Positions 14,201 to 24,841 of a stretch of 64,000 nucleotides of DNA are shown here, in pieces. Under the pieces are notes generated by a model that saw nothing but the letters and a program-made list of their open reading frames with translations, did not search any database and was not told the DNA's origin. How positions within the stretch are numbered: the stretch's first letter is position 1; each line of letters opens with the position of its first letter. Location of the stretch: positions 3,269,946 through 3,333,945 of the forward strand of contig NC_090172.1 in the NCBI RefSeq assembly GCF_024679245.1, in the 5' to 3' direction. Source of the stretch: Pseudorasbora parva. Its lineage: Eukaryota > Chordata > Actinopteri > Cypriniformes > Gobionidae. A program made the position numbers and the translations under genes.

Positions 14201-16661
14201 GTGAACGTGAACCTATGATAAGCAGTCCACGCACGTCGCTCTGTTTTATGTCGGATGGGATCACTAAAATATCCTCAAACCACTGAAGTTGAGCGAACTA
14301 ACTTGTCAACGATATCTGTGTCCTCCGAGCTGGCCGTGAGCGCTGCATTTTCCTCACTATTGCTCATTTTTATCGCTCCACTTATCTCCGATCCTCCAAG
14401 CCTGTCAGCCACAGACTGTAAACATTACCACGTGCAGCACGCAGACGCCCGGTCTGCAATACGCATGCGCAGCATTACGCATAGCGCGTAAGCATTATAT
14501 CGAGAATTTATCGACCTGTTGTTATCGTTTTATCGAGGAAAATTATATCGTGATAATTATCGTTATCGTTTTATCGCCCAGCCCTAGTTGGAGCTCTCTG
14601 AAACGTTTTGGAATGTTGGAGCTCTCTGAAACGTTTTGGAATGTTGGCACTCTGAAACGTTTTGGAATGTTGGAGCTCTCTGAAACGTTTTGGAATGTTG
14701 GAGCTCTCTGAAACGTTTTGGAATGTTGGAGCTCTCTGAAACGTTTTGCAATGTTGGAGCTCTCTGAAACGTTTTGGAATGTTGGAGCTCTCTGAAACGT
14801 TTTGGAATGTTGGAGCTCTCTGAAACGTTTTGGAATGTTGGAGCTCTGAAACGTTTTGGAATGTTGGAGCTCTCTGAAACGTTTTGGAATGTTGGAGCTC
14901 TGAAACGTTGCAGAATATTGGAGCTATGAAACGTTTTGGAATTTTCAAGCTCTGAAATGTTTTGGAATGTTGGAGCTCTCTGAAACGTTTTGGAACGTTG
15001 GCGCTCTGAAACGTTTTGGAACGTTGGCTCTCTGAAACGTTTTGGAACGTTGGCTCTCTGAAACGTTTTGGAACGTTGGCGCTCTGAAACGTTTTGGAAC
15101 GTTAGCGGCCTGAAACGTTTTGGAACGTTGGCGATCTGAAACGTTTCGGAACGTTGACGCTCTGAAACGTTTCGGAACGTTGGCGCTCTGAAAGTGTGAA
15201 AGGTGTGAAAGGGCCTTTATTCTTACTGTTACACATTTCATTTGTATTTAGACTAATGGATTGAAATGAGGGTTAATATAGAATAAGGAAATAAGCTTTT
15301 GTGTGAGATTGTAGGGAAGTTACCCATTGTTGGAGTGGGTGGAGTTGCCAGCGGACGGGACGCCCTTGATAAGATCCGTGCGGGAGCTTCTCTAGTGCAG
15401 CTCTACACGGCTCTAGTATACCAGGGTCCGCCTGTAGTCAACAAAATCAAACGAGAACTGGACGATCTCTTGAGGTGAGTACCAATGTTTTATCCATTTC
15501 TCTAGATATTAGGGGTGTAATGGTGCATGTTTCCGTCCCAAACTACAGCTGCAACTAACGGTTATTTTGATAATCGATTAGCTGGCTGATTATTTCTTCA
15601 ATTAATCGGGTAAAAAGCCCAATTGTCTTTGTTATATTTCATTGACAAAACACAATATTCCACATCCTGACCAATGCTGTCCTTCAAACAAATGTGCCAG
15701 TTGAATGCTAAATATCTAAGCTATATGCAAAAGAGCTATAAAGCAAAAGGACTGTTTAAATCCCTCCATAATAAAATAACATAATAAAGAAAAATATAAA
15801 CGCAGTGTTAAGAGATACGAGGAATGTTTCTTACTGTCATTTCTTCATAAACGTCTTACATTTATATTCACTATAAGCTGTTGTCGCTTTACGGTAACTA
15901 TCATATTAAACCTAAATTTAACGTCCAGCAACAGATATTTCTGCAAAATTGTCTGCCTCTCGACTGTTTCCTGTCTGTTTGATGCCGGCGCTCATTCAGT
16001 GAAGTCAGTCAGGACAAGCCTTCATGCAAAAAGGAAATAATGAATTTGTAAAACTTACCGATAAAGATATTACCATAAAATGAAAGTTTTGCGCTGAGGA
16101 AATGTATTACACAGTAAACATCACATGCATCTGTCAAAGCTCCTGACAGAGCAAGCCATGTTAAACATTACGCGGCCAATGCATAGTCGCAGACCAGAAT
16201 AGTCGATAATGAGATTCATTGTTCATTATCAATTATTATCTATTAGTTGTTACAGCCCTATCCCAAAACACAGTACAGCCATCACGGTTCGATGCATACA
16301 GTCAGACACTGAATACAGTCAGTCATGCAATACCGTCATCCAGAAGGGGGCGCGAACCATAGGCCAAGTTTCCATTCATTTTTGTTACACGCTTCACAAA
16401 CAGGAGCGGTAGAAAGCACATCCTGTATGTTTTCTTTATATTACAAAAGCATTTTTTTTTTTTTGTGAGTGTACTCAAATAAATTAGTTTTAGGTATTAA
16501 ACACGTTTGTCTGGTTTTTTTATAGGACACAAGGTTTCACATGTGTATCAGAGGCAATAGGGGCCGATCATAGAGCCTCAGAGAAAACTGCAGAGCCACA
16601 GACACAAAATGAAGACTCGCACTCCAAACGGGACGCGCTGTCAGAGAGTTTGGGCTCATAA
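776..16661 (+). CDS. dhodh: Dihydroorotate dehydrogenase (quinone), mitochondrial; nine-exon gene
   Basis: Oxidises dihydroorotate to orotate and passes electrons through FMN to ubiquinone, the fourth step of pyrimidine synthesis, at the inner mitochondrial membrane. Coding exons are 776-793, 3113-3325, 5531-5730, 8371-8453, 8654-8841, 12131-12244, 12328-12481, 15315-15474 and 16526-16661. All junctions are GT-AG and the joined frame has 421 codons without a stop. Visible order: basic N-terminus, hydrophobic anchor (about residues 13-28), GDERFY, quinone-site helices, then the FMN barrel with [18 protein letters not shown] (88-105), RYGFNS (144-149), VNVSSPNT with the class 2 catalytic serine at 213, VKIAPDL (lysine 253), NTT (282-284), GVGGV and QLYTAL. 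The end runs 28 residues beyond the GADHR where the human protein stops one residue later. The start is chosen by its context (G at +4) and by the short first exon MAGRLK joining KQAKDALK, as in other vertebrates. Its introns are full of transposons. Confidence 0.97.
1310..2915. repeat. Inverted-repeat element in dhodh intron 1, with AT microsatellite inside
   Basis: The arm at about 1310-1560 is matched in reverse complement by about 2690-2910. Both arms contain the blocks AAATGACTTTAGAAAGATGG and CTGAGAT-TGGAGCCAA, and the ends share AAATGTCATG. Inside, two related direct segments (about 1800-1915 and 2510-2665) both carry TTCTTGAGTTA. The structure looks like a foldback or MITE-like transposon. 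No transposase is visible and no target duplication was resolved. Confidence 0.6.
2149..2235. repeat. (AT)n microsatellite
   Basis: About 43 uninterrupted AT dinucleotides within the inverted-repeat element of dhodh intron 1. Confidence 0.97.
3113..3325 (+). CDS. dhodh: dhodh coding exon 2 (membrane anchor and quinone-site helices)
   Basis: Acceptor TTTGCAG ends at 3112 and donor GTCAGT begins at 3326; 71 codons, phase 0. It encodes [10 protein letters not shown], a hydrophobic segment [30 protein letters not shown] and the two short helices that shape the ubiquinone tunnel in class 2 enzymes. Confidence 0.96.
3326..5530. other. dhodh intron 2, no other gene seen
   Basis: AT-rich. About 3480-4150 has low-complexity stretches with recurring TATTTGCAC-type words. 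About 4955-5065 has a decayed repeat with the CGAGCCCTG end. A known-looking fish interspersed repeat lies at 5218-5482 and is listed separately. Confidence 0.6.
5218..5482 (-). repeat. Interspersed repeat ending in AAAGTGCTATAAATAAAGTTGA
   Basis: This is the reverse-complement relative of 42393-42780. Both share the TTATTTATA-AGC-CTTTT end and the CAACTGAGCAAGCCAAG block (at 5223-5245 in reverse and near 42666-42690). It looks like a dispersed fish repeat of uncertain class, possibly a SINE or LINE 3' end. Confidence 0.5.
5531..5730 (+). CDS. dhodh: dhodh coding exon 3 (start of FMN barrel)
   Basis: Acceptor TTCCAACAG ends at 5530 and donor GTGTGG starts at 5731; 66 codons plus two bases. 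It encodes the hallmark [30 protein letters not shown] and [10 protein letters not shown] segments. The split arginine codon (AG then A in exon 4) restores NRYGFNS. Confidence 0.97.
6213..7073 (-). pseudogene. Decayed Tc1-like transposon in dhodh intron 3
   Basis: On the minus strand, 6448-6194 encodes the transposase C-terminus with [20 protein letters not shown], containing the last acidic residue of the DD34E triad. About 6817-6600 encodes WKKVAWSEE and [14 protein letters not shown] in shifted frames. About 7053-6865 holds the N-terminal HTH part. Frameshifts and a deletion near 6980 mean it cannot be active. Elements of this kind cut and paste into TA sites. Confidence 0.85.
7095..7700 (-). 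mobile_element. Second, different Tc1-like fragment
   Basis: Read on the minus strand the frame opens with [19 protein letters not shown] near 7440, a typical Tc1 transposase N-terminus. Further on (7193-7100) come [15 protein letters not shown] residues. Its outer end near 7672-7697 (GGCCAATAATTCTGACCATG) resembles a Tc1 inverted terminal repeat. It abuts the previous element at 7073-7095, so the two form a chimeric scar. Confidence 0.7.
8371..8453 (+). CDS. dhodh: dhodh coding exon 4
   Basis: Acceptor ATTTCAG ends at 8370 and donor GTAAAT starts at 8454. It encodes the end of R144, then [20 protein letters not shown]. Human DHODH has NSHG where this copy has NSCG. The exon leaves one base, G, for the next codon. 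Confidence 0.95.
8654..8841 (+). CDS. dhodh: dhodh coding exon 5 (catalytic serine exon)
   Basis: It encodes (A)[37 protein letters not shown] and LRHLLDK. S213 in VNVSSPN aligns with the catalytic base serine of class 2 enzymes. Donor GTAGCA starts at 8842. The acceptor is the tandem CAGCAG at 8651-8656. The upstream AG (exon start 8654) is preferred because it gives the same length as the human TEDGLPLG segment. Confidence 0.96.
9388..11848 (-). mobile_element. hAT-superfamily transposon copy in dhodh intron 5
   Basis: The left end CAGGGGTGCCCAAACT and the right end AGTTTGGGCATCTCTG are inverted repeats (14 of 16 match). They are flanked by a perfect 8-bp duplication CTTTATAG at 9380-9387 and 11849-11856, the hAT hallmark. 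Minus strand 11600-11314 encodes [13 protein letters not shown]...[13 protein letters not shown], resembling the BED-type zinc-finger start of Charlie-like hAT transposases. The catalytic part is missing or decayed, so it is probably immobile. Confidence 0.88.
11380..11600 (-). pseudogene. Remnant N-terminus of a hAT transposase (BED finger region)
   Basis: This stretch lies inside the hAT copy at 9388-11848. The peptide has W-DEFLFTEV, then CLVC and RESLRVF, the order seen in hAT and ZBED-type proteins ahead of RRHYETKH. That His half is not seen here because the sequence diverges. Identification is by pattern only. Confidence 0.45.
12131..12244 (+). CDS. dhodh: dhodh coding exon 6
   Basis: Acceptor TTTTTTTTAG ends at 12130 and donor GTCAGT starts at 12245; 38 codons, phase 0. 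It encodes [24 protein letters not shown] and [13 protein letters not shown]253 in VKIAPDL aligns with an FMN-contacting lysine. The intron before it holds a complete hAT copy at 9388-11848. Confidence 0.96.
12328..12481 (+). CDS. dhodh: dhodh coding exon 7
   Basis: A very short intron (12245-12327, 83 bp) precedes it. It encodes [24 protein letters not shown] and [13 protein letters not shown], with N282 and T283 in the conserved NTT substrate and flavin site. It ends with one base of the next codon before donor GTACCC at 12482. Confidence 0.96.
12512..15218. mobile_element. MITE with internal minisatellite, later split by a hAT element (dhodh intron 7)
   Basis: The left end AAGGTCCTTTCACACTG (12513) and the right end GTGTGAAAGGGCCTTTA (to 15218) are near inverted repeats. 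Between them lies a tandem array of a 25-29 bp unit, TCTGAAACGTTTTGGAATGT followed by TGGAGCTC (12530-12719 and 14587-15195), with shorter variants towards the right. A hAT copy interrupts the array. The region sits within a dhodh intron and is presumably spliced out. Confidence 0.75.
12720..14586. mobile_element. hAT-type element inserted in the minisatellite
   Basis: The ends TAGGGCTGGGCGATA and TATCGCCCAGCCCTA are perfect inverted repeats apart from short inner differences. The flanking 8-bp duplication GTTGGAGC (12712-12719 and 14587-14594) is itself part of the minisatellite unit. No transposase frame is visible, so it is non-autonomous. It inserted after the array had expanded. Confidence 0.9.
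15315..15474 (+). CDS. dhodh: dhodh coding exon 8 (phosphate-binding loops)
   Basis: Acceptor GATTGTAG ends at 15314 and donor GTGAGT starts at 15475. It encodes (G)[41 protein letters not shown] and [16 protein letters not shown] and the QLYTAL region form the FMN phosphate site. Confidence 0.97.
15544..16260. mobile_element. Non-autonomous hAT element in dhodh intron 8
   Basis: Left TACAGCTGCAACTAACGGTT and right TAGTTGTTACAGCCCTA are imperfect inverted ends. They are flanked by TCCCAAAC (15536-15543) and TCCCAAAA (16261-16268), an 8-bp duplication with one mismatch. It seems to lie within an older element starting TAGGGGTGTAATGG near 15510. Confidence 0.75.
16526..16661 (+). CDS. dhodh: dhodh terminal coding exon with extended C-terminus
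   Basis: Acceptor TTTTTTATAG ends at 16525. It encodes [17 protein letters not shown], which matches the usual end of the enzyme, then 28 more residues rich in Ser, Glu, Lys and Gln before TAA at 16659-16661. The tail is polar and looks disordered. It could be a lineage feature or drift of the old stop codon. Confidence 0.93.
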
Positions 16662-17062
16662 TGCTAAAAGTTCTGCATTTACCGCTGGGAATTAATGGTC
16701 ATGCGCCACATCTACTTGTTAGCATTGGTTCGGAACAGCATTCATTCACAAGACTGGATTGAAGACTTGAGTGTTTTTTAAATGACGTGCCTTGTTAGTG
16801 TTGTAAATTCTTGGCAATGTAAAAATATTATGCCATTGAGTATTTGAATATATGAATTTGAATGAATGTGTACTGCTCAAGATTTGTACGTAAAATGTTA
16901 ATAGTGCAATGCATTTGATTTCATGACATTTCTCAACGTAGATGTACATAATTTCCAAAGGATGAGGCTTATGCTGTTAGTTACATCTCACTCTTATTTC
17001 TAGACCTTGAATCCATCACACACACTCCCAACCCCAATTAAAGCAAATGTTATATTAATAAT
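16662..17062 (+). other. dhodh: dhodh 3' untranslated region with candidate poly(A) signal
   Basis: The AT-rich stretch after the stop has ATTAAA at 17037-17042, followed by T/G-rich sequence from about 17046. ATTAAA is the commonest variant poly(A) signal. The transcript end is inferred. Confidence 0.45.
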
Positions 17063-18560
17063 ACTTTTGTTTTGTATTTACTATGACTGTCGTTCAGACC
17101 GAGCTGTAACCAATGCTCCTCGTTGTCAATTGAAAAAGCAATACCATTTGCCTTAAGCAAAGTTTATAATAGTTTTTAATTGCATTGCATATGCTCAGTG
17201 GTTTTTGCAGTATAGTGTGTATATATATATATATATATATATTGTGCATGATACAGTACATACATTTTTTGTATGCATTGAATAACTGGATGACATTAAT
17301 ACACAAGTTTGATGTTAATTTATACAGTTTGTAGTCCTGGCAACTATTAGGCTTGAGATCTCCTTGGGTCGGGAAAATAAGTCTAACCGTAAATAGTATG
17401 ATCAGGGCTTGACTAACCTTTTTGCTCATCAGCCATTGTGGTTAGTGATTTTCCATTTTATAGCCACTCACCGTTTCAGTAGCCACAATTTTGACATCAA
17501 TAAAATGGAGAAAAACTATTTTTAAGTGCATTATGCAACAAAAAATAACTGTTTAGTGCTGAGAGGTTTATGTGTGCACACTTTGGGTGTGAGAACAAAA
17601 TCTGTGGGAATGGGTAAAATTACTTACAATATGCACAATCCCACACCAAAATTCAAGCCCTTTAACAGCAACAATATTCATCTGGAGGGAAATGCACATT
17701 GCACTTAGTTTATTACTTCAGATGCATTTTAAAAGACTACAATTGAAAAATGTATATAATGTATTAAAAATTCAACCCGCCTAGGTGTGACTGCGTTATA
17801 CGCTACTGCTGAAAAACACGCTTTTGGTGGGTTGGCGGTGTCAAAAGCACAACACATGAAAGTACAAGAAGCATCTATTACTTACGCCTCTGTAAAGGCC
17901 ATCAGGACTCTGGTTTGAGGGTGTTTTTCTGCATCATGAGCTGGATTAGAGAACGATATGTCCATGACATCTGTCCTTTACTGAAGCTGAAGCACAGTTG
18001 GGCCACGCAAGCAACTAGAAAGAAATCTAGACAAGCAACTCTGAAACTTTGGAATGACAAACATGTAATTTAGTCTAGAATGTCAAAATGCAGACTAAAC
18101 CTCAATAGAAAGGTTATGGCAGCACCTGAAATGTGCTTGAAAGCCTACAAATGTCACTGAGCTAAAGCAGTCATGAAGGAGGCGTTGATATATTCCAAAG
18201 TCGTTACAGTTGTTCAGAAAGCGGTGCAACGGCAAGCCTGAAGGTAATGATACACAGGGCAACTTTTGAGCAATGTTGCCGTCAACAGGGAACCAGATGA
18301 GACATCGGGCCCTCGACCAATCTAAAGAATCCAGTAATTTGTCGCCCATTCTCAGTGGGTAAGTGACCAACATTGCCTGGGAACATTGTCTATCATCACC
18401 TAGAGGATAGAGAACATGGAGGAAAAATGTATAGCCGGAGACTTTTGTCTGCGTTGGTAAAGCAGCCAGTCACCATTGAGTATTTTCCTTTTAGCGGTTA
18501 AAGTGTCGAGAAAAAAGGGTGCAAGAATGTCATTTAGAATCTGCCCATAAATTACGCAAT
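17043..18560. other. Intergenic, old repeats only
   Basis: A short AT run lies at 17219-17241. A decayed element at about 17405-17662 has AGGGCTTGA and TTCAAGCCCT ends. Its inner part (GGTGTGAGAACAAAATCTG) recurs near 42219. No convincing gene or exon is seen. Confidence 0.5.
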
Positions 18561-18568
18561 TTTAGTTT

Positions 18569-19688
18569 GAACACTAAAAAGCATGGTTTAAAACAACCCA
18601 ATTTGGATTCTTTTCAACCCAAGGGATGGGTAAATATAGGCACAACACATATTGGCTTAGGCTTACCCAGCAAATTGGGTTATTTAACCCAGTGTAGTTG
18701 ATACATTTTTACTATAATACTAGCTTCTTTTTTTCATACATGATTTAGTGTCTATGGATTAACATAAATCCTCTAAACTTAAAAAAAATACTTGCATGGT
18801 AATTCCTTTATTTGTGATATTTTACATTAAAGTATAATTTAAATAGCTTTCAATACATATTGCCAACATATAAGCTCGTTTAACAAATATAAGTAAATGC
18901 AAAACATTTAGAATTAATTGAAGTCTAATCTTTCAGTCTCTGTTGTCCCCTTTCCACCACAACGGCGCTGGATCTCGTGCTGGGTTGTCTCGCCTGACCC
19001 AGGATCTGAGTTAAACAGAAACTACCCAAACACTGGGTTATGTCTGACCCAGGATCTGAGTTACAAAAAAACTACCCAAACACTGGATTGTGTCTGACCC
19101 AGGATCTGAGTTACACAAAAACTACCCAAACACTGGGTTGTTACATCTGACCCAGGATCTGATAGAAAACAGAAACTACCCAAACACTGGGTTGGATCTG
19201 AGTTAAACAGAAACTACCCAAACACTGGGTTATGTCTGACCCAGGATCTGAGTAACACAAAAACTACCCAAACACTGGGTTGTTATGCCTGACCCAGGAT
19301 CAGGGTAACACAAAAACTACCCAAACACTGGGTTATGTCTGACCCAGGATCTAAGTAACACAAAAACTACCCAAACACTGGGTTATGTCTGACCCAGGAT
19401 CTGAGTAACACAAAAACTACCCAAACACTGGGTTGTTATGCCTGACCCAGGATCAGGGTAACACAAAAACTACCCAAACACTGGGTTATGTCTGACCCAG
19501 GATCTAAGTAACACAAAAACTACCCAAACACTGGGTTGTTACGTCTGACCCAGGATCTGAGTAACACAAAAACTACCCAAACACTGGGTTGTTACGTCTG
19601 ACCCAGGATCTGAGTTACACTGAACAAATGACCCAAACAGATCAACCCAGGATCTGGGTAGAAAAAATAACCCAAGATTTTTAGAGTG
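18569..19688. repeat. Minisatellite of about 50-60 bp units between MITE-like ends
   Basis: About a dozen units at 18990-19635 have the order GACCCAGGATCTGAGTAACA, CAAAAACTACCCAAACACTG and GGTT plus a variable TATGTCT. The unit is itself a near palindrome (ACCCAG and CTGGGT). The flanks ACACTAAAAAGCATGG (left) and CCAAGATTTTTAGAGTG (right) resemble the inverted ends of the MITE at 25278-25435. The array probably arose inside a relative of it. Confidence 0.7.
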
Positions 19689-20352
19689 AACTTCTCACTC
19701 TTTATCTCTCACAATCACTCTCTTATCACAAACTTTCTTTAATAAATACATCAATGAACAGTTAAAATATCACAGAGTGCACTGAAATAAAACTACAGAT
19801 TGAGATGGACCTTTTTTTGTACTGTAAATTGTAATGTACTAGATAATTCTGGAAACCAGATCATAACATTGACAGTGTTCAAAAGTTACACCTTGCAAAT
19901 CCTACATGTCCAGCTAAACAAATCACCATTAGCTTTGGGTTGCCTCATGGAAACTGTCTTTGTTTCCGTGAGGCAACTAATCTCTGGCTGGATGAGTGTG
20001 TTCCTCGTGCTGTGATAACATTTCCAAATCAACCTCGATAATCCTTGTTTGTAACAAAATCTGAGGAGGATTTGGAAACACCCATAGCCATTCTTCAGAA
20101 AACAACACACAAGCCACGAGTGCTCGCTCTTTAACCACACAAGGTTTGACTTCATTTGAATTATCTTCTTCTCACAAATTAATTTAAAATCAAATTATGC
20201 ACTGTTGAGTTATTATAATGTTTACTGAGGAAACACAGATTTAGTTTGTGAATGTTTCAACTCTTCAGTATTAACTAGAAGAAAACAGAACATTTGGAGT
20301 GCATGGGCTTCACAAATTGTATATTAGATTTATATGAAGATTTAAATGAATG

Positions 20353-20602
<250 letters not shown>

Positions 20603-20940
20603 ACATAACCTGCTCAGGACCAGCTGAATCAGGGGACTCTTCTCAGTGTTCAATTTTCATGTTTTTTAAGAGCTTTAAAAGCTTTAAAATTGTAATATTT
20701 GGGGTCACTCAGTTTTAGATGTTTCCAAAATGTAATGGCTCGTTTCTCAATGTGGATTAGTAGAGGGTATTGGCCTAATTCTGCAGGGTTTCTATTGGGT
20801 TTTGTCCCATTTGTCAAATTTATGGTTTAGGAGAGGACCCCACACTTCACTGCCATATAGTATATTTTTGAATTTCAATTTCAAATTGGATACATTTTTT
20901 TGATGGCATATGCTTTCTCTTTCAGTTCAATCACGGAAAA

Positions 20941-20946
<6 letters not shown>

Positions 20947-21013
<67 letters not shown>
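20947..21013. repeat. (CA)n microsatellite
   Basis: About 33 CA dinucleotides without interruption. Confidence 0.97.
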
Positions 21014-21015
<2 letters not shown>

Positions 21016-22084
21016 TAAATATGCAAAGCTTGTAAACAAAACATGTTGTACCAAAGTCCCTTAAAGAATAGTCCTTTCACTCGCCATTCTCTCAAACTGT
21101 TCACCATGCTTAAGATTACATTTCATATTCAAAATCACCAATGAAATCTGGCAACACCTCTTTTTGTTTGTTAGATGTTACTCTGAGGGGTTCAACAGAA
21201 TTCTGACATGTACTGATAAATAAACCTCTTCACAAACCAAATGATCTTTTAAACTCTTTTTATTTGCTTCACCATTGCTCAAATCCCAATGCAAAACACT
21301 CAATGTAGCAGGAATCAACCCCCAAAAGTCTGTGTCTCTTAAATGAGTCAATGGATGAAGTGAACTTATCATTTGAAATGCTTAGTCTTTCCTTGAGATG
21401 AAGTAATGATGCAATGAGTTTCAAATCCACCTGGTTACTGGGGTGCGATGCAATGATTGTGATCCACACCATATGAAATGATGGCAGTTAATGATGGTAC
21501 ATGTAGACCTCAGGATTGGGTTGGTTAAGATCACATGCTGTAGCTTGCACTAGAATGTAACACCTCTAGTATCCAGTGGAGGTTTTAATCTGCTCATTGC
21601 TCATGTGGGAAATTCGTGACAAAGGAAATGAAGACATTAAAAAGTCCTTTAGTTGAGCAGAAACTCAAAGAGTTCTCAACAAAGAACTTTAGAAGAGGGA
21701 GATGCAGTGAAAGATTACAATGTGATTTCCCTCGACCAAACGAACTGACTTCCTCTATGGTAGCTGAGCTTATATATCCTGTTACCTCCAGGCAATAGTG
21801 CCCCCTAGCTGCTCCTATTGGAACTACATGTGACTTATATAAATCACTCTAAGGCTTTAACTAAACCAATTATGAGAATAAAAAAAACAAGTGACAGTTT
21901 GTCTGTTACAAAGCTAATGCGCACACACACACGCGTCTCAGAGCACTGCCTGTTTCTATAGCAACCGAAGATTTCAACGGTGGCTGCAGTGATGAGAGGA
22001 TTTTTCTAATCATCAATTGGCTCTTTCATTTAGAAGGCAGAGTTTATTTGCCATATTGGCTGTTGCTTTTTTATTCACACACTA

Positions 22085-23140
22085 TATTGGCAAAAGTTTT
22101 GGGGCTTCTGCCTTTACAACCCCATCCCATCAGAGATGCAGCTTCTGAACTGAGCGCTGATAACAACTTGGTTTGTCCTTGTCCTCTTTAGTCCGGATGA
22201 CATGATGGCGTCCCAGTTTTCCAAAAAGAACTTCAAATTTTGATTGGTCTGACCACAGAACAGTTTTCCATTTTGCTACAGTCCATTTTAAATGAGCCTT
22301 GGCCCAGAGAAAACGCCTGCGCTTCTGTCATGTTTAGATATGGCTTCTTTTTGACCTATCGAGTTTTAATCGGCGACGGCGAATGGCACGGTGGATTGTG
22401 TTCACCGACAATGTTTTCTGGAAGTATTCCTGAGCCCATGTTGTGATCTCCATTACAGTAGCTTTCCTGTATGTGATGCAGTGCCTTCTAAACGCCCGAA
22501 GAGCATCCAGCATGTTTTTTTTTCTCAACCTTACGCACAGAGATTGTTCCAGATTCTCTGAATCTTTGGATGATATTATGCTCTGGAGATGATGATAACC
22601 TCAAACTCTTTGAAACTCCTTTCTAATATTGCTCCACTATTTTTCACCGCAGCATTGGGGGAATTGGTGATCCTCTGCCCATCTTGACTTCTGAGAGACA
22701 CTGCCACTCTGAGAGGCTCTTTTTATACCCCATCATGTTGCCAATTGACCTAATAAGTTGCAAATTGGTCCTCCAGCTGTTCCTTATATGTACATTTAAC
22801 TTTTCCAGCCTCTTATTGCTCCCTGTCCCAACTTTGTTGGAATGTGTATTTCTCGTGAAATCCAAAATGAGCCAATATTTGGCATGACATTTCAAAATGT
22901 CTCACTTTCAACATCTAATATGTTATCTATATACTATTGTGAATCAAATATAAGTTTATGAGATTTGTGTGTTATTGCATTCCTTTTTTTTTCACAATTT
23001 GTACAGTGTCCCAACTGTCTTAGGTCTTCTTTGTCGCATCTTCCTCTTTATGATGCTGCAAATGTTTTCTATGGGTGAAAGATATGGACTGCAGGCTGGC
23101 CATTTCAGTACCCGGATCCTTTTTCTATGCAGCTATAATG
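22085..23140 (-). mobile_element. Rearranged Tc1/mariner-like element
   Basis: On the minus strand 22528-22334 encodes ITTWAQEYFQKTLSVNTIHR, a Tc1-type second helix-turn-helix segment, with the start codon region near 22680. The left edge (22085-22122) carries ATTGGCAAAAGTTTTGGG, the terminal repeat of the other Tc1 family at 34269. A further piece at about 23035-23135 appears to come from the other half of the transposon. The order is scrambled and the frame is broken. Confidence 0.65.
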
Positions 23141-23172
23141 TTGTCTATATATATATATACAAACCCATGATC

Positions 23173-23278
<106 letters not shown>

Positions 23279-24397
23279 GTGGTTACTAGTAATATTTTGT
23301 TATGAAGAACTCATTTGTCACTAGTTGAAATCTATTTCCGATATTAATAATTAGGAGAGTAATTTCAGATCTCTAAAAAGTCTTTCTTACCAACAATCAC
23401 ATTGATATCACATATGTAATAGCAATTCAATTGCTGATATCAAGAACAGACATTTCCACCAGTAACCAAGCAATTACTGATATCAAAAATTATTTTTTAC
23501 TAGTAAGAAATCAATTCCTGATAGCAACAACTAAATCTGAATGGCAGCCTATGGTGAGATTTTTACTAGTGAAAATACAATTACAGATATCAAGAGTTGT
23601 AATGTAAATGTAATATCAAAAATTAGCATTTTATCTAGTGAAAATTGAATGGTTGATTTTCAAAAATTCATATCCTGAAAATGAATATCAAAAATTAATA
23701 AAAGTCTGCCTTTCTTGATAGGTTAGTATTGTGAGGATGCTCAATGCTATAGCCTTTATGTAAACAGGTCAGTGACACTGACACCGCGAATATGCAAATA
23801 ATGACGTTAACACAGAGTTTAGGAACTAGTTTAACGTGGCTTTATTCATGGCCACGATATATGTATACAATATATATTTTGTCCGCATGTCATGTTCAGG
23901 GCTCCATAACTATAATATAAAGTAAGTAAGTAGGCATATTTGGACAGCGATCTTAAGCCTAAGTAGGCTTTAGTGACCATAAACATTAGGGAACCAAACA
24001 TGGTTTCATTTATGATTCTTAAACTAATGCCCTGCCACAATTTTTTTTTTTCAGGTTTGCAAAGTAACAACACATTAGATATTTATCATTCTAGACTAAA
24101 AGCATTATATTATTTAGATCCTGAAATTGATAGCGTAAATTATCGTAGTGCCACTCTTTCAAGACGTGTACTCAACCCTGTTACATTCAAAATATTTTTA
24201 GGTGGCAAAAAGAACCGGTTGTTGAATCACTGAACACCTTTACATTATTTACTGCCCCAAATCAGGCTCTGACTCTCGGTATCTAGCATTGCCTCATCCA
24301 GACTGCAAATCTGTGCAAAAGTCGTGTGTATTTCAAAGTTTAGTTCAGTATTACTCAGGCCTATATCAGAAGTAAGACAGACGGGACACAGCACACA

Positions 24398-24841
24398 CAC
24401 TGTAAAAAAATGCTCTTCTTATTCAGTATTTTTTTCTTGTTTCAAGTCCAAATATCTAAATATTCTTAAATCAAGATGCATTTACTTGATCAGTAAAATG
24501 ACAAGATATTTTTTCTATTTTTCTGGGGAAAATATCAAAATGAAGTGAGTTTTTGCTTAAAACAGGCAAAATGATCTGCCAATGGGGTGAGAAAAATAAT
24601 CTTATTTCTGTTTGGGACGGAAACAAGAAACAAGATTTCAATCAGAAATAAGATTATTTGTCTCACCCCATTGGCAGATCATTTAGCCTGTTTTAAGCAA
24701 AAACTCATTTTGATTTTATTTTCAACAAAACAAGAAATAATATCTTATGTCGTTTTACTTATATGCATCTTGATTTAAGAATTGTTTGAGATTTAGTATA
24801 GAAGACAAGCCAAAATGACTAAATTAGAATTTTTTGCAGTG
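24398..24841. mobile_element. Palindromic MITE with CACTGTAAA ends
   Basis: It begins CACTGTAAAAAAATGC and ends GAATTTTTTGCAGTG. The inner halves also pair: CAAAATGATCTGCCAATGGG (24568) reappears inverted near 24668, as does the AGCAAAAACTCA segment. No coding capacity. Confidence 0.75.

Noticed and set aside
14571..15241. 125- and 98-codon minus-strand frames over the intron 7 minisatellite
   Set aside because: Products of the tandem unit (ELQHSKTFQ periodicity); they lie inside an intron with no splice or start support.
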